Below are positions 35,912-44,468 of a DNA stretch of 64,000 nt, one piece after another; position 1 is the first letter of the stretch, and every line of letters starts with the position of its first letter. A program made the position numbers and the translations under genes. Location: assembly GCF_905175385.1 (NCBI RefSeq), contig NZ_HG992749.1:2232001-2296000 (forward strand), read 5' to 3'. Under the pieces are notes generated by a model. It did not search any database. It saw only the letters and a program-made list of their open reading frames with translations, and was not told the DNA's origin. The DNA comes from Vibrio sp. B1FLJ16. Its GTDB lineage: Bacteria; Pseudomonadota; Gammaproteobacteria; Enterobacterales; Vibrionaceae.

Positions 35912-36571
35912 TTATGGATATAGCCCTTTACCAAACAGGTTGAAGACTCTTGCTACGCCCTGAGTAAACAACATAGGCTCTGTCAGTACCGTTAAACAAA
36001 GACAATCTTCTCCTGATTTAGTGTACGGACTGTGTTTCACCGATGCATCTCGTATCATCAGATCGCCTTCTGCGTAATCGCCATCTTCATCACTAAAGCT
36101 GCCATGAAGCACTAGGGTCGACTCCAACCCTTTGTGTGTATGTTGCGGAATCCGAACATTTTCACCGATGTACATTAGGTTTACCCGTGCATCTTCACCC
36201 AGTTCTATCTGGGCACTGTACACCTTGCCCCCGTAGCTTCTCCACGAGCTAACCAGGTCAGAAAAGCGACTCAGGGTTTTAGGAAGCTCAAAGGTTTTGC
36301 CTGCAACGGACACTTTGGCCGTATCTCTGAGAATAACGCTATCCCGCATCATCGGAGCGGTGACAATGTTATTAAACATATCATCAAACTCAGGAATATA
36401 AGCGCAAGGAACATCACTGACTACATCCGCTTGCTCAGCCTCAATCCGATTTACATATTCCCGGCACTTGGAGCACGTTTCCAGGTGCGTCGCGACCACA
36501 AGACCAGAAACCGCATCAATGCTTCCCGAAGCATACGCCTCTAACAGTTTGTTATCTGGATGTTTGTTCAT
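35912..36571 (-). CDS. ChrR-type zinc anti-sigma factor
   Basis: A 219-residue protein of the ChrR/ZAS family, holding its ECF sigma factor inactive until singlet oxygen or organic peroxides act. The N-terminal anti-sigma domain carries the zinc ligands His4, His29, Cys33 and Cys36, matching His6, His31, Cys35 and Cys38 of Rhodobacter ChrR. The C-terminal cupin domain has His144, His146, Glu150 and His180, and a Cys190-x-Cys192 pair, also matching ChrR. It overlaps the sigma gene by 4 bases and is the last gene in a four-gene operon. Confidence 0.92.
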   Translation of the reverse strand: MNKHPDNKLLEAYASGSIDAVSGLVVATHLETCSKCREYVNRIEAEQADVVSDVPCAYIPEFDDMFNNIVTAPMMRDSVILRDTAKVSVAGKTFELPKTLSRFSDLVSSWRSYGGKVYSAQIELGEDARVNLMYIGENVRIPQHTHKGLESTLVLHGSFSDEDGDYAEGDLMIRDASVKHSPYTKSGEDCLCLTVLTEPMLFTQGVARVFNLFGKGLYP

Positions 36572-37152
36572 AGTTGCTCCGTATGCATTGAATGTCTAAG
36601 CTTTTCTACTGCCAATCTCAGGCGGGATTTAACGGTTCCAAGAGGTATATCAAACAGTTCAGCTACTTGCTGATGCGGCAACTCTTCAAGATAAACCGCC
36701 TGCAAAACATCTCGCTGATTTTTCGGCAAGGTATCTAAAAATTTAACGACCTGCTCTTTCAGCATGTCTTGCTCTGGCGAATAATGATCGATGAGATCAG
36801 GCGGGTAATATTCCGAAGGCCAGATATCATCCGAATGGATATGAAGCTCTTTACCCTTTTGCTTCCGCAACAAGTCAAAACACAAATTGCGGATGATTGT
36901 GTATATCCAGGTCGATAACGCACTTTTCTCCCCATCATAGAGGTGCGCTTTATGCCAAACCGTAGCCATGGTTTCTTGTACCATTTCCATCGCTACTTGC
37001 TCGTTTCCAACGTGCTTATAGGCGAATTGTTTCAACTTAGGAGCATAAAAACGGAATACAAAGGAAAACGCGTCTTTATCCCGCGCTTTTACTTTTTCCA
37101 TATAAGCGTTCCATTCTTTTCGCCCTAATTTTTGTTGGCTATCACTCATCAT
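36568..37152 (-). CDS. ECF sigma factor of the RpoE (ChrR-partner) type
   Basis: A 194-residue group IV sigma factor. Sigma region 2 (RFYAPKLKQFAYKHVGNEQVAMEMVQETMATVWHKA, about residues 28-65) binds the -10 element and region 4 (LPKNQRDVLQAVYLEELPHQQVAELFDIPLGTVKSRL, from about residue 135) binds the -35. Pairing with ChrR places it in the ECF11-type group, which responds to singlet oxygen in Rhodobacter. Two adjacent ATG codons (37152 and 37149) follow TAAGG. Transcription probably starts at the promoter described at 39177-39204. Confidence 0.92.
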   Translation of the reverse strand: MMSDSQQKLGRKEWNAYMEKVKARDKDAFSFVFRFYAPKLKQFAYKHVGNEQVAMEMVQETMATVWHKAHLYDGEKSALSTWIYTIIRNLCFDLLRKQKGKELHIHSDDIWPSEYYPPDLIDHYSPEQDMLKEQVVKFLDTLPKNQRDVLQAVYLEELPHQQVAELFDIPLGTVKSRLRLAVEKLRHSMHTEQL

Positions 37153-37198
37153 AATCGGCCTTAATAATCAGGAGGAGTTTCCCCCTCCTGTTTCCGTC

Positions 37199-38557
37199 CT
37201 AGTCTGTTATGTCATTAACTAACAGGTTGAAGCCACCACTGTTGCCATCGTCTATCGCTACCACCTGGTAAACGACCCCATTCATAAGATTGACTGGCAC
37301 TGAATCAACAGCAATCGTAGATGGGTCACCAGCAACCGTTACGGTGACGTAATAGGTTCCTTCTTCAACGTAAAGTCTTTGCAGACTATCTTTGTACGTA
37401 AAGTCTGTGACGGCTGGATCACTACCCTCAATTCCTGTACTGGTAGTGAGATAGATATCAACTTTTTCAGCAACCGGATTTGCTGCTGCGTGTGTAATAT
37501 TCAAGGTCGCACTGGTTGCAACAGCCCTTCTCATATCCTCAACAACTAAAGGCTCTATATCGACAGAAGGGCTAACCACGCCTACAGCATAAATGCTGTA
37601 ATCTTTTCCGCCTTCTACAGCTAGTGCATCCACGTTGATGATTGGGTCAGATGTTGTGCCATCGACAAATACGTCAATGTCATAAGAGTCAGCGTCTAGA
37701 TCTAGATAACCTCGAATCTCTTTGAAAGATAAGTCAGCCAAAGGCGCAAACGGCACACCATTAACATTCACATCAACAACAGGCGCCCCGTCCACAAGGT
37801 GACCAACACGGACTTCCGCTTGGCTTGCTGTATCCTGAATTATAGAAGAACCAGAGCCGTCTAAAACTATCAGCTTAACCGGAGATGCACTGTTTGAGTC
37901 TCCGGTATTAATAGCGGCAATAGTTAAATCAGAGTTCCCTTCAAGTGAAAGCGTTCCAGAGTCAAACACAACGGTATCATCCACAGCTAATCTAACTTGG
38001 TAATCTCCAGCAGGGATATTGAGTACGTCAGTTGAGCCTTTGTAGGTGAGATTCGTTATTGGCATAACCGATGATAAAGCAGCACCAGGCTCTGTCACGT
38101 ATAAGTCGACAGCAGGTACTCCGGAAGCGGCGTGCACAATCTGAACATCTAAACTGTTTTCATCTGCCATAGAGTCGGCACTACGAGCTACGACTAGCGG
38201 CTCAACAGGGTTTGGCGAACCATCCGCGTCACCAACAACAAATACGGTGTATTTAAGATCTGAATCGAGATCCAGCTCAGTTCTTGGAACCACGGTTGCC
38301 ACCTCATCTCCCGGTAGCTGAACATCTACTTGTACCGAATTCATACCCTCTCGTAACTCAACATACCCAGAGCCTGTACCATAATCGACGTCAGTGAGTG
38401 CAGCTTTGTCATTTATCCATACATTCGCTAATGGCGCATCATGAGATGCATGTACCGCCTGAACGTTAGAATACTCAATGGTATCTGTATCTGAGCCACA
38501 CGCTGCTAACCCAAGAATAGATAACATAACCATTACTACTTTTCTCGATAGTTTCAT
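37199..38557 (-). CDS. DUF4397 repeat lipoprotein
   Basis: A 452-residue predicted lipoprotein (signal peptide ending LAAC, Cys20) consisting of four copies of the DUF4397 beta-sandwich-like repeat. Each begins with a conserved HA-type turn (VHASHDAPLANV, IVHAASGVPAVDLY, VGHLVDGAPVVDVN, ITHAAANPVAEKVDIY) and ends with an EEGTYYVTVT-like strand. Function unknown; it faces the periplasm or the outside. It starts 4 bases inside the LON-N gene's end and precedes the sigma factor by 46 bases. Its presence in a sigma/ChrR operon is notable. Confidence 0.88.
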   Translation of the reverse strand: MKLSRKVVMVMLSILGLAACGSDTDTIEYSNVQAVHASHDAPLANVWINDKAALTDVDYGTGSGYVELREGMNSVQVDVQLPGDEVATVVPRTELDLDSDLKYTVFVVGDADGSPNPVEPLVVARSADSMADENSLDVQIVHAASGVPAVDLYVTEPGAALSSVMPITNLTYKGSTDVLNIPAGDYQVRLAVDDTVVFDSGTLSLEGNSDLTIAAINTGDSNSASPVKLIVLDGSGSSIIQDTASQAEVRVGHLVDGAPVVDVNVNGVPFAPLADLSFKEIRGYLDLDADSYDIDVFVDGTTSDPIINVDALAVEGGKDYSIYAVGVVSPSVDIEPLVVEDMRRAVATSATLNITHAAANPVAEKVDIYLTTSTGIEGSDPAVTDFTYKDSLQRLYVEEGTYYVTVTVAGDPSTIAVDSVPVNLMNGVVYQVVAIDDGNSGGFNLLVNDITD

Positions 38558-39150
38558 AACCTCTCCTCTTTATTATTTGGGGCTTCCAGTGCCTGGCAGA
38601 GAAACTTCAATGCTGGCAGGCAATCATCAGCACCAGCCAACTTCTCAAACAGATTACAATCCAGCGGTAACAACTCCAGCCAACGCTGAGTTACCCAAGT
38701 CGGGTCATCATAAAAACGATGTAAGTAGAGCGTACCTAACTGTGGGAACTCCTCATAAACGTGAGCAAGCTGTTGACTTAAATAACCAAAGCTGAGCAAC
38801 TCCGGAGGTACGGCCCAATTTTCCATCCACTCAACTTCAGCATGTCGCAAACCGTCTGCATCAGCTCTTACTCGCTTTACATTGAATCGCTTTTCGCCAA
38901 CCACTGTAATGCCTAAAAGCCCATCACTTAACGTTTCAAAATCAACAATCCGGACTAGTGTTCCGACCGAAGAAACGTTCCCCACCTCTTTAGGATCGCC
39001 GTCGTTGCCTACTAGACAGACTCCGAAACCAATATTTTTCGAACTGCACTCTTTCACCATTCGTATGTAACGTGGTTCAAAAATACGCAAGTTCATTTTG
39101 CCTTCAGGAAGTACGACTGAAGTGAGTGGAAACAACATAACTTCGCTCAT
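38554..39150 (-). CDS. LON substrate-binding (N-terminal) domain protein
   Basis: A 198-residue stand-alone LON-N domain (LFPLTSVVLPEGKMNLRIFEPRYIRMVKEC...GFGVCLVGNDGDP) without ATPase or protease parts. Such proteins are of unclear function and may bind unfolded substrates. It is the first gene of the sigma/ChrR operon and overlaps the DUF4397 gene by 4 bases (GTGA/ATGA-type coupling). A sigma-dependent-looking promoter lies just upstream. Confidence 0.88.
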   Translation of the reverse strand: MSEVMLFPLTSVVLPEGKMNLRIFEPRYIRMVKECSSKNIGFGVCLVGNDGDPKEVGNVSSVGTLVRIVDFETLSDGLLGITVVGEKRFNVKRVRADADGLRHAEVEWMENWAVPPELLSFGYLSQQLAHVYEEFPQLGTLYLHRFYDDPTWVTQRWLELLPLDCNLFEKLAGADDCLPALKFLCQALEAPNNKEERL

Positions 39151-39176
39151 TAATAAGTCCTCTTTTGTTCACCGAG

Positions 39177-39204
39177 TAATACGAATCTGGGATTACTCGG
39201 ATCA
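39177..39204 (-). promoter_or_regulatory. Putative RpoE/ECF11-type promoter of the sigma operon
   Basis: On the minus strand TGATCC (39204-39199) is followed after 16 bases by GTATTA (39182-39177). TGATCC is the -35 element recognised by Rhodobacter RpoE of the RpoE-ChrR system, and the operon downstream encodes such a pair, so autoregulation is likely. The segment also holds a perfect 9-bp inverted repeat (CCGAGTAAT at 39172-39180 and ATTACTCGG at 39192-39200) spanning the two elements, an arrangement that looks like an operator inside the promoter. Confidence 0.65.
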
Positions 39205-39331
39205 CTAACCATTTTTGTTGGTTAATCGACTGACTTAAAAAGTCACAAAAACCACCCCAAACCAGATCAAATTCACATATCAAATGCAATGAAATGTAAT
39301 AAATAAAAAGTTCCGCAATTAAAAATAGTTT

Positions 39332-39345
39332 CGTGACGCACATCA
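39332..39345. promoter_or_regulatory. Putative CRP site upstream of ompK
   Basis: GTGA-CGCACA-TCAC matches the CRP half-sites with the right 6-base spacer, about 130 bases before the ompK start. Confidence 0.5.
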
Positions 39346-39474
39346 CCAAAAAAGGTTCCTTTTTGCACGATCTATCACTTTCTTTTGAGATTTTTATCGC
39401 TATTATTCCCGCCAATTGGAGAGCGCGGCACAGATCGCGAGTTCTGAAACATTACAAACATAGAGAGTCCCCTT

Positions 39475-40266
39475 ATGCGTAAATCACTATTAGCTCTTAG
39501 CCTTCTAGCAGCGACTTCAGCACCAGTTATGGCAGCTGATTACTCCGATGGCGATATCCACAAAAACGATTACAAGTGGATGCAATTCAACCTTATGGGT
39601 GCATTTGACGAGCTACCAGGTGAGTCTTCTCACGACTACCTAGAAATGGAATTCGGCGGCCGCTCTGGTATTTTCGATCTTTACGGTTACGTTGACGTGT
39701 TCAACCTGGCATCTGACCCAGGCAGCGACAAAGACGGTGCTGAAAAAATCTTCATGAAGTTCGCGCCTCGCATGTCTCTGGACGCACTGACTGGTAAAGA
39801 TCTGTCTTTCGGTCCAGTACAAGAACTATACGTTGCATCCCTAATGGAATGGGGTGGTAACTCTGGTGTTAACAGCCAGAAAATCGGTCTGGGTTCTGAC
39901 GTAATGGTTCCATGGTTAGGCAAAATTGGTCTAAACCTATACGGTACTTACGACGGCAACAACAAAGACTGGAACGGTTTCCAAATCTCGACTAACTGGT
40001 TTAAACCTTTCTACTTCTTCGAGAACGGTTCATTCATCTCTTACCAAGGTTACATCGATTACCAGTTTGGTATGAATGACGACGTAAAAGAACTTAACAC
40101 TACTAACGGTGGTGCTATGTTCAACGGTATCTACTGGCACTCAGACCGCTTTGCAGTTGGTTACGGCCTGAAAGGTTACAAAGACGTTTACGGTCTTAAA
40201 GATGGCGGTTGGGCAGGTAAAACATCTGGCTTCGGTCACTACCTAGCTGTAACTTACAAGTTCTAA
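39475..40266 (+). CDS. ompK: Outer-membrane porin OmpK (Tsx family, nucleoside-specific channel)
   Basis: A 263-residue outer-membrane beta-barrel. Signal peptide 1-20 (MRKSLLALSLLAATSAPVMA) precedes a DYSDGDIHKNDYKWMQFN start and a terminal aromatic residue (VTYKF) as expected for Omp85-dependent insertion. OmpK is known as the receptor for vibriophage KVP40 and is similar to the nucleoside channel Tsx. AGAGAGTCCCCTT precedes the ATG. Strong terminator downstream. Confidence 0.95.
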   Translation: MRKSLLALSLLAATSAPVMAADYSDGDIHKNDYKWMQFNLMGAFDELPGESSHDYLEMEFGGRSGIFDLYGYVDVFNLASDPGSDKDGAEKIFMKFAPRMSLDALTGKDLSFGPVQELYVASLMEWGGNSGVNSQKIGLGSDVMVPWLGKIGLNLYGTYDGNNKDWNGFQISTNWFKPFYFFENGSFISYQGYIDYQFGMNDDVKELNTTNGGAMFNGIYWHSDRFAVGYGLKGYKDVYGLKDGGWAGKTSGFGHYLAVTYKF

Positions 40267-40286
40267 TTGAACCAATAAGTTTTCTC

Positions 40287-40316
40287 AAAAATGGCGCCAA
40301 TCGGCGCCATTTTTAT
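40287..40316 (+). terminator. Terminator after ompK
   Basis: Stem AAAAATGGCGCC/GGCGCCATTTTT with a 3-4 base loop, followed by ATTTG. Confidence 0.9.
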
Positions 40317-40374
40317 TTGCTTTCCTTTTTCCCCTCATTATCCTTGCAGCAAACCTTTTTAAAGAGAGCGTTTG

Positions 40375-41265
40375 GTGAATATTGTCATCTTAGGCCCTGG
40401 GGCTATCGGTTCACTCTGGGCAACAAAACTCAAACAAGCCGGACATAACGTATCCCTGTGGAGCAGAAGTTCAGAATCTCAGCTCAAATTGCAACTTGAT
40501 GACTCAGCTGTTGACACTTTTACGAATCATCATCTTCCAGATGTAAAAAATGCAGACCTGATTGTTGTGACGGTAAAAGCCTGGCAAGTAGATGAGGCTA
40601 TTCTTCCCCTGCTTCCGCATATAAACCCTGACACCATCATAATGTTAATGCATAACGGTATGGGTACTGCGCAGCAGGTAGAAGCCGTCCTTACTAACAA
40701 CCCTATCGTTTTAGCAACTACCACGCACGGGGCTTACAAACCATCGAATCAACAAGTGTTGCACACTGGGAATGGCATGACACAAATCGGAGCGTTTAAT
40801 CGCTCGGGCGAACAGTGTCAGTTTTTGCAAGACGTGATGAATCACGCCCTTCCTGACGTGAAATGGAACCCGAATATCAATGTGGCATTGTGGACGAAGC
40901 TCGCTATCAACTGTGCGATAAATCCATTAACGGCTATCCATCAATGCAAAAATGGAGAGCTTGGGCAGCAAGAATATAAAGCAACTCTAGAGCTCGTTAC
41001 CCATGAGCTGATCCAGGTGATGAAGCAAGAAGAGATCAATATCGAATTCGATGAACTCTTTAATACCATCATGCAGGTCGTCAATGCCACCGCAGAGAAC
41101 TACTCTTCAATGAGACAGGATGTTTTCCATCAGCGCCGTACTGAAATTGACTTCATTACTGGGTATCTTCTGCAAGCGGCTGAGAAATATCACATCGATA
41201 CTCCTGAGAACTTAAAGCTATACCAACGCATTAAACAAATTGAACAGAGCTGGACAGAACAATGA
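40375..41265 (+). CDS. panE: 2-dehydropantoate 2-reductase (ketopantoate reductase)
   Basis: Reduces ketopantoate to pantoate with NADPH, in pantothenate and coenzyme A synthesis. 296 residues, NADPH loop GPGAIGSLW near residues 8-16, and the conserved LWTKLAINCAINPLTAI, in which Lys and Asn/Glu residues serve catalysis. The start is GTG at 40375, preceded by AGAGAG at 6-base spacing; an upstream TTG is unlikely. It overlaps yajL by 4 bases, the same linkage as panE-yajL in E. coli. Confidence 0.94.
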   Translation: MNIVILGPGAIGSLWATKLKQAGHNVSLWSRSSESQLKLQLDDSAVDTFTNHHLPDVKNADLIVVTVKAWQVDEAILPLLPHINPDTIIMLMHNGMGTAQQVEAVLTNNPIVLATTTHGAYKPSNQQVLHTGNGMTQIGAFNRSGEQCQFLQDVMNHALPDVKWNPNINVALWTKLAINCAINPLTAIHQCKNGELGQQEYKATLELVTHELIQVMKQEEINIEFDELFNTIMQVVNATAENYSSMRQDVFHQRRTEIDFITGYLLQAAEKYHIDTPENLKLYQRIKQIEQSWTEQ

Positions 41266-41861
41266 GTGTAAAAATCTTAGTACCTATCGCACCTGGAACC
41301 GAAGAAATGGAAGCCGTCACCATTATTGATATGATGGTTCGCGCAGGGTATGACGTGACCGTCGCCAGTGCTGCGTTCGACGGTGCTTTGACAATGAAGG
41401 CCTCTCGCGGCGTTACGCTGACGGCGGATTGTAAGCTGGTTGATATTGCCGATGACGAGTTTGATGTAATTGCACTTCCCGGCGGTGTCGGCGGTGCAGA
41501 AGTACTTCGTGACAGTACGGTAATGATAGAAATCCTTAAGCAGCATATTTACGAAGGTAAACTGGTTGCAGCTATCTGCGCAGCCCCTGCTCTGGTGTTG
41601 CAACATCATGATCTTTTCCCTCAGGCATTGATGACCTGCCATCCCAGCTTTCAGTCACACATTCCCGAATCAAACTGGCGCAGTAAACGCGTAACTATCG
41701 ATCTGAATCATAATCTAATCACCAGTCAGGGACCGGGTACAGCATTAGAGTTCGCAATGGAAGTGATCATCAAGCTGTCAGGTAAAAAGCACGCCTGGAG
41801 CATCGCCGAGCCTATGGTAACAATCCCGACTTTGCACTATCACAAGTTTGGTGACGAGTAA
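41262..41861 (+). CDS. yajL: DJ-1/PfpI family protein YajL
   Basis: A 199-residue DJ-1 superfamily protein, implicated in protection of proteins and nucleic acids from oxidative or glyoxal damage. The reactive Cys in AAICAAPALV and the upstream Glu of the catalytic-site pair (PGTEEMEAV) are present. It overlaps panE by 4 bases; csdA follows with a one-base overlap, giving a panE-yajL-csdA transcript. Confidence 0.94.
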   Translation: MSVKILVPIAPGTEEMEAVTIIDMMVRAGYDVTVASAAFDGALTMKASRGVTLTADCKLVDIADDEFDVIALPGGVGGAEVLRDSTVMIEILKQHIYEGKLVAAICAAPALVLQHHDLFPQALMTCHPSFQSHIPESNWRSKRVTIDLNHNLITSQGPGTALEFAMEVIIKLSGKKHAWSIAEPMVTIPTLHYHKFGDE

Positions 41862-43072
41862 TGTTTGACGTTAACGCAGTTCGTAAGCAGTTTCCCGCTC
41901 TGAGTCAATCCATCAATGATACGCCCCTGGTCTACCTTGATAGCGCTGCTACCACACAAAAGCCACAATGCATAATTGATGTTATAAGCCATTATTACAG
42001 TGCGCAGAATGCGAATGTGCACCGAGGCAGCCACAGCTTAACCGCGAATGCCACCAGCCAGTTCGAAGCGGCTCGCGAAACGGTCACCCGCTTTATCGGC
42101 GCTGCTAGTTCAAAGGAAATCATCTGGACACGCGGGGCGACAGAAGCGCTGAACCTGATTGCCCAGACTTATGCTCGCAGCACCCTGCAAGCTGGTGACG
42201 AGATTCTGATAAGTGAAATGGAACATCACGCTAATATCGTGCCATGGCAAATCGTTGCAGAGCAGACCGGTTCTAAAGTCATCAAAGTGCCAATGACTCC
42301 CGATTGCCAGTTCGATATGCAAGCATTTAAATCGCTATTATCTGAGCGTTGTAAGATTGTAGCTTGTGCGCAAATCACCAACGTCACTGGTTCACGCCAG
42401 CCTGTTGAAGAAATTACCAGACTGGCGCATCAGTTTGGTGCGGTTGTGGTGGTAGACGGCGCGCAAGGTATCGTGCATGAACAGTTAAACATCGCTGAAA
42501 CGGACATCGATTTCTACGTATTCTCCGGACATAAACTCTACGCACCAGCTGGCATCGGAGTACTGTACGGCAAGCTAGCTCTACTGGAAGCTATGCCGCC
42601 CTGGCACGGAGGCGGAAAAATGGTTGAAAGAGTGTCGTTTGAGAAAACCACTTTTTCGGCCCTGCCCGGAAAGTTCGAAGCAGGAACACCTAACGTGGCA
42701 GGAGCAATTGCTCTGGCAAAGGCAATTGAATGGTATCAGGGGTTTGACCATCAAGAGGTGGAAGAGCACCTACACTCTCTGCAAAACAGAGCCTTTCAGG
42801 CGCTTAGCCAATTAGACGATATACGTATTCTTGGCTACCAGCCGAACGCATCGATTCTGACATTTGTTATGGACGGCGTGCATCATCAGGACATAGCAAC
42901 GCTGCTCGACCAGCAGGGTATCGCGGTTCGCGCCGGACATCACTGTGCTCATCCTTTAATGGACGCACTCAATGTAAAAGGAACAGTACGCGTATCTTTC
43001 GGTATTTATAACACGATAGAAGATGTAGACAGACTGATAGCGGCAGTAGAAAAAGCCGTTGATATGCTCTAG
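41861..43072 (+). CDS. csdA: Cysteine desulfurase CsdA
   Basis: A 403-residue PLP-dependent enzyme that takes sulphur from cysteine. The PLP-lysine lies in FSGHKLYAPAG and the catalytic Cys in RAGHHCAHPLMD, which fit the SufS/CsdA subgroup. Because csdE and tcdA are its neighbours, it is CsdA rather than SufS. It overlaps yajL by one base (TAATG). csdE is convergent instead of directly downstream as in E. coli. Confidence 0.94.
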   Translation: MFDVNAVRKQFPALSQSINDTPLVYLDSAATTQKPQCIIDVISHYYSAQNANVHRGSHSLTANATSQFEAARETVTRFIGAASSKEIIWTRGATEALNLIAQTYARSTLQAGDEILISEMEHHANIVPWQIVAEQTGSKVIKVPMTPDCQFDMQAFKSLLSERCKIVACAQITNVTGSRQPVEEITRLAHQFGAVVVVDGAQGIVHEQLNIAETDIDFYVFSGHKLYAPAGIGVLYGKLALLEAMPPWHGGGKMVERVSFEKTTFSALPGKFEAGTPNVAGAIALAKAIEWYQGFDHQEVEEHLHSLQNRAFQALSQLDDIRILGYQPNASILTFVMDGVHHQDIATLLDQQGIAVRAGHHCAHPLMDALNVKGTVRVSFGIYNTIEDVDRLIAAVEKAVDML

Positions 43073-43093
43073 AAACAGACTGCCTGATATATA

Positions 43094-43117
43094 AGAGCCT
43101 AGAAAAATCTAGGCTCT
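43094..43117. terminator. Hairpin between csdA and csdE
   Basis: Perfect 10-bp stem AGAGCCTAGA/TCTAGGCTCT with loop AAAA. It overlaps the csdE stop codon by a few bases, and serves the convergent genes; T-runs are weak. Confidence 0.65.
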
Positions 43118-43534
43118 GGATTTAATCTGCTCAACAATCGCTTTAAGGCCATTACCGCGTGATGGGCTTAAGTGTGCAATCAGACCCAATTGCTCAAAAT
43201 ACGCATCAATGTCGAACGCTTTGATCTGTTCAGAGTTTTTTCCCTCATACGCGGCCATCACTAACGCGATCAGTCCGCGCACAATACGTGCATCAGAGTC
43301 AGCGCAGAAATGCCAAACGCCATCCTGCTCTTTACTCACCAGCCAGACTAAACTTTCGCAGCCCGACACCGTCACTTGTTCAGATTTCAGTTCATCAGGC
43401 ATTGTGGGTAGCTTTTTCCCCCACTGTATAACCTGACGGTAGCGGTCTTCCCAGCCTTTGAACTGCTGCATGGTTGCGACGATATCGTCACTTGTTATCT
43501 CGGTACCAAATGGTGAAACTGGAAAGTCTGTCAT
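43109..43534 (-). CDS. csdE: Sulphur acceptor protein CsdE (SufE family)
   Basis: Accepts persulphide sulphur from CsdA and stimulates its activity. 141 residues, with the acceptor Cys in VSGCESLVWL and the SufE-type fold (GWEDRYRQVIQWGKKLP, HLSPSRGNGLKAIVEQIK). It lies next to tcdA, and the CsdA-CsdE-TcdA system forms cyclic t6A in tRNA. Confidence 0.94.
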   Translation of the reverse strand: MTDFPVSPFGTEITSDDIVATMQQFKGWEDRYRQVIQWGKKLPTMPDELKSEQVTVSGCESLVWLVSKEQDGVWHFCADSDARIVRGLIALVMAAYEGKNSEQIKAFDIDAYFEQLGLIAHLSPSRGNGLKAIVEQIKSRA

Positions 43535-43557
43535 GTTCTGCTCTGCTCTAGGCTGGG

Positions 43558-44367
43558 TTACTTCTTATGCTTTTGAATCAGCTTTTCGACAATACGTGAA
43601 ACGGCTACAAATCCGAATGTCGCGGTCACTACTGTCGCAGCGCCAAATCCGCTTGCACAGTCCATTCGCTTCGGCCCTTCGGCAGTCGATTTTACGCCAC
43701 ATACCGAGCCATCCGCTTGTGGGTATTTTAGCTGCTCGGTTGAAAATACGCAGTCTATGCCAAACTTACGCGCAGGATTCTTTGGAAAGTTATGATGACG
43801 ACGCAGGGTGTCCTTAATCTTCTTGGCCAGAGGATCCTGGATCGTCTTGGTCAGATCCGCCACCATGATTTGCGTTGGGTCAACCTGTCCACCAGCTCCG
43901 CCAGTCGTAATTACTTTTATTTTATTGCTGCGGCAGTACGCCAACAGAGACGCTTTTGCTTTAACACTATCGATCGCATCCAGCACATAATCGTACTCTT
44001 TGCTCAGGTACTCATGCTGATTGTCTGGCGTGATGAAATCATCAATCAGATTCACCTTACACTCTGGATTAATGAGCTTAACGCGCTCAGCCATCACTTC
44101 AATTTTGCTTTGGCCGACATTACCGGACATCGCATGGATCTGACGGTTAATGTTCGTAACACACACGTCATCCATATCAATCAGTGTCAGCTCACCTACA
44201 CCAGTACGTGCAAGCGCTTCCACTGCCCACGACCCCACACCGCCAATGCCAATTACACACACATGGGCAGCACGCAAAATTTCCACTTCGCTGTTGCCAT
44301 AAAGACGACGAGTGCCGCCAAAGCGTTGATTATAATTGTCAGAGGCCGGAGTATCGAGTTCGCGCAT
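43558..44367 (-). CDS. tcdA: tRNA cyclic t6A37 synthase TcdA (CsdL)
   Basis: An E1-like ATP-dependent enzyme that dehydrates t6A37 to cyclic t6A. 269 residues: nucleotide loop VCVIGIGGVGSWAVEALARTG, LTLIDMDDVCVTNINRQIHA, and TTGGAGGQVDPTQI. The frame is open upstream to 44418, but that part lies inside the mltA terminator hairpin; ATG 44367 gives the family start. It precedes csdE by 23 bases on the minus strand. Confidence 0.94.
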   Translation of the reverse strand: MRELDTPASDNYNQRFGGTRRLYGNSEVEILRAAHVCVIGIGGVGSWAVEALARTGVGELTLIDMDDVCVTNINRQIHAMSGNVGQSKIEVMAERVKLINPECKVNLIDDFITPDNQHEYLSKEYDYVLDAIDSVKAKASLLAYCRSNKIKVITTGGAGGQVDPTQIMVADLTKTIQDPLAKKIKDTLRRHHNFPKNPARKFGIDCVFSTEQLKYPQADGSVCGVKSTAEGPKRMDCASGFGAATVVTATFGFVAVSRIVEKLIQKHKK

Positions 44368-44395
44368 ATTGAAATCCAGATGTTCGATAGAAAAA

Positions 44396-44423
44396 CAAAG
44401 AGTGCGATTTATACGCACTCTTT
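44396..44423 (-). terminator. Terminator after mltA
   Basis: Minus-strand stem AAAGAGTGCG/CGCACTCTTT (7-base loop) followed by GTTTTTC, between mltA and tcdA. Confidence 0.82.
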
Positions 44424-44468
44424 TATGGAATGTCTAGATTGGGAGCTACAATAACTCCTATCAGGCCG

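Noticed and set aside
37199..38557. RTX or other large adhesin
   Set aside because: The repeats are DUF4397, without calcium-binding nonapeptides or a type I secretion signal.
43792..44454. A 220-codon open frame antisense to tcdA
   Set aside because: It is the mirror of a conserved enzyme gene and continues through the mltA terminator.
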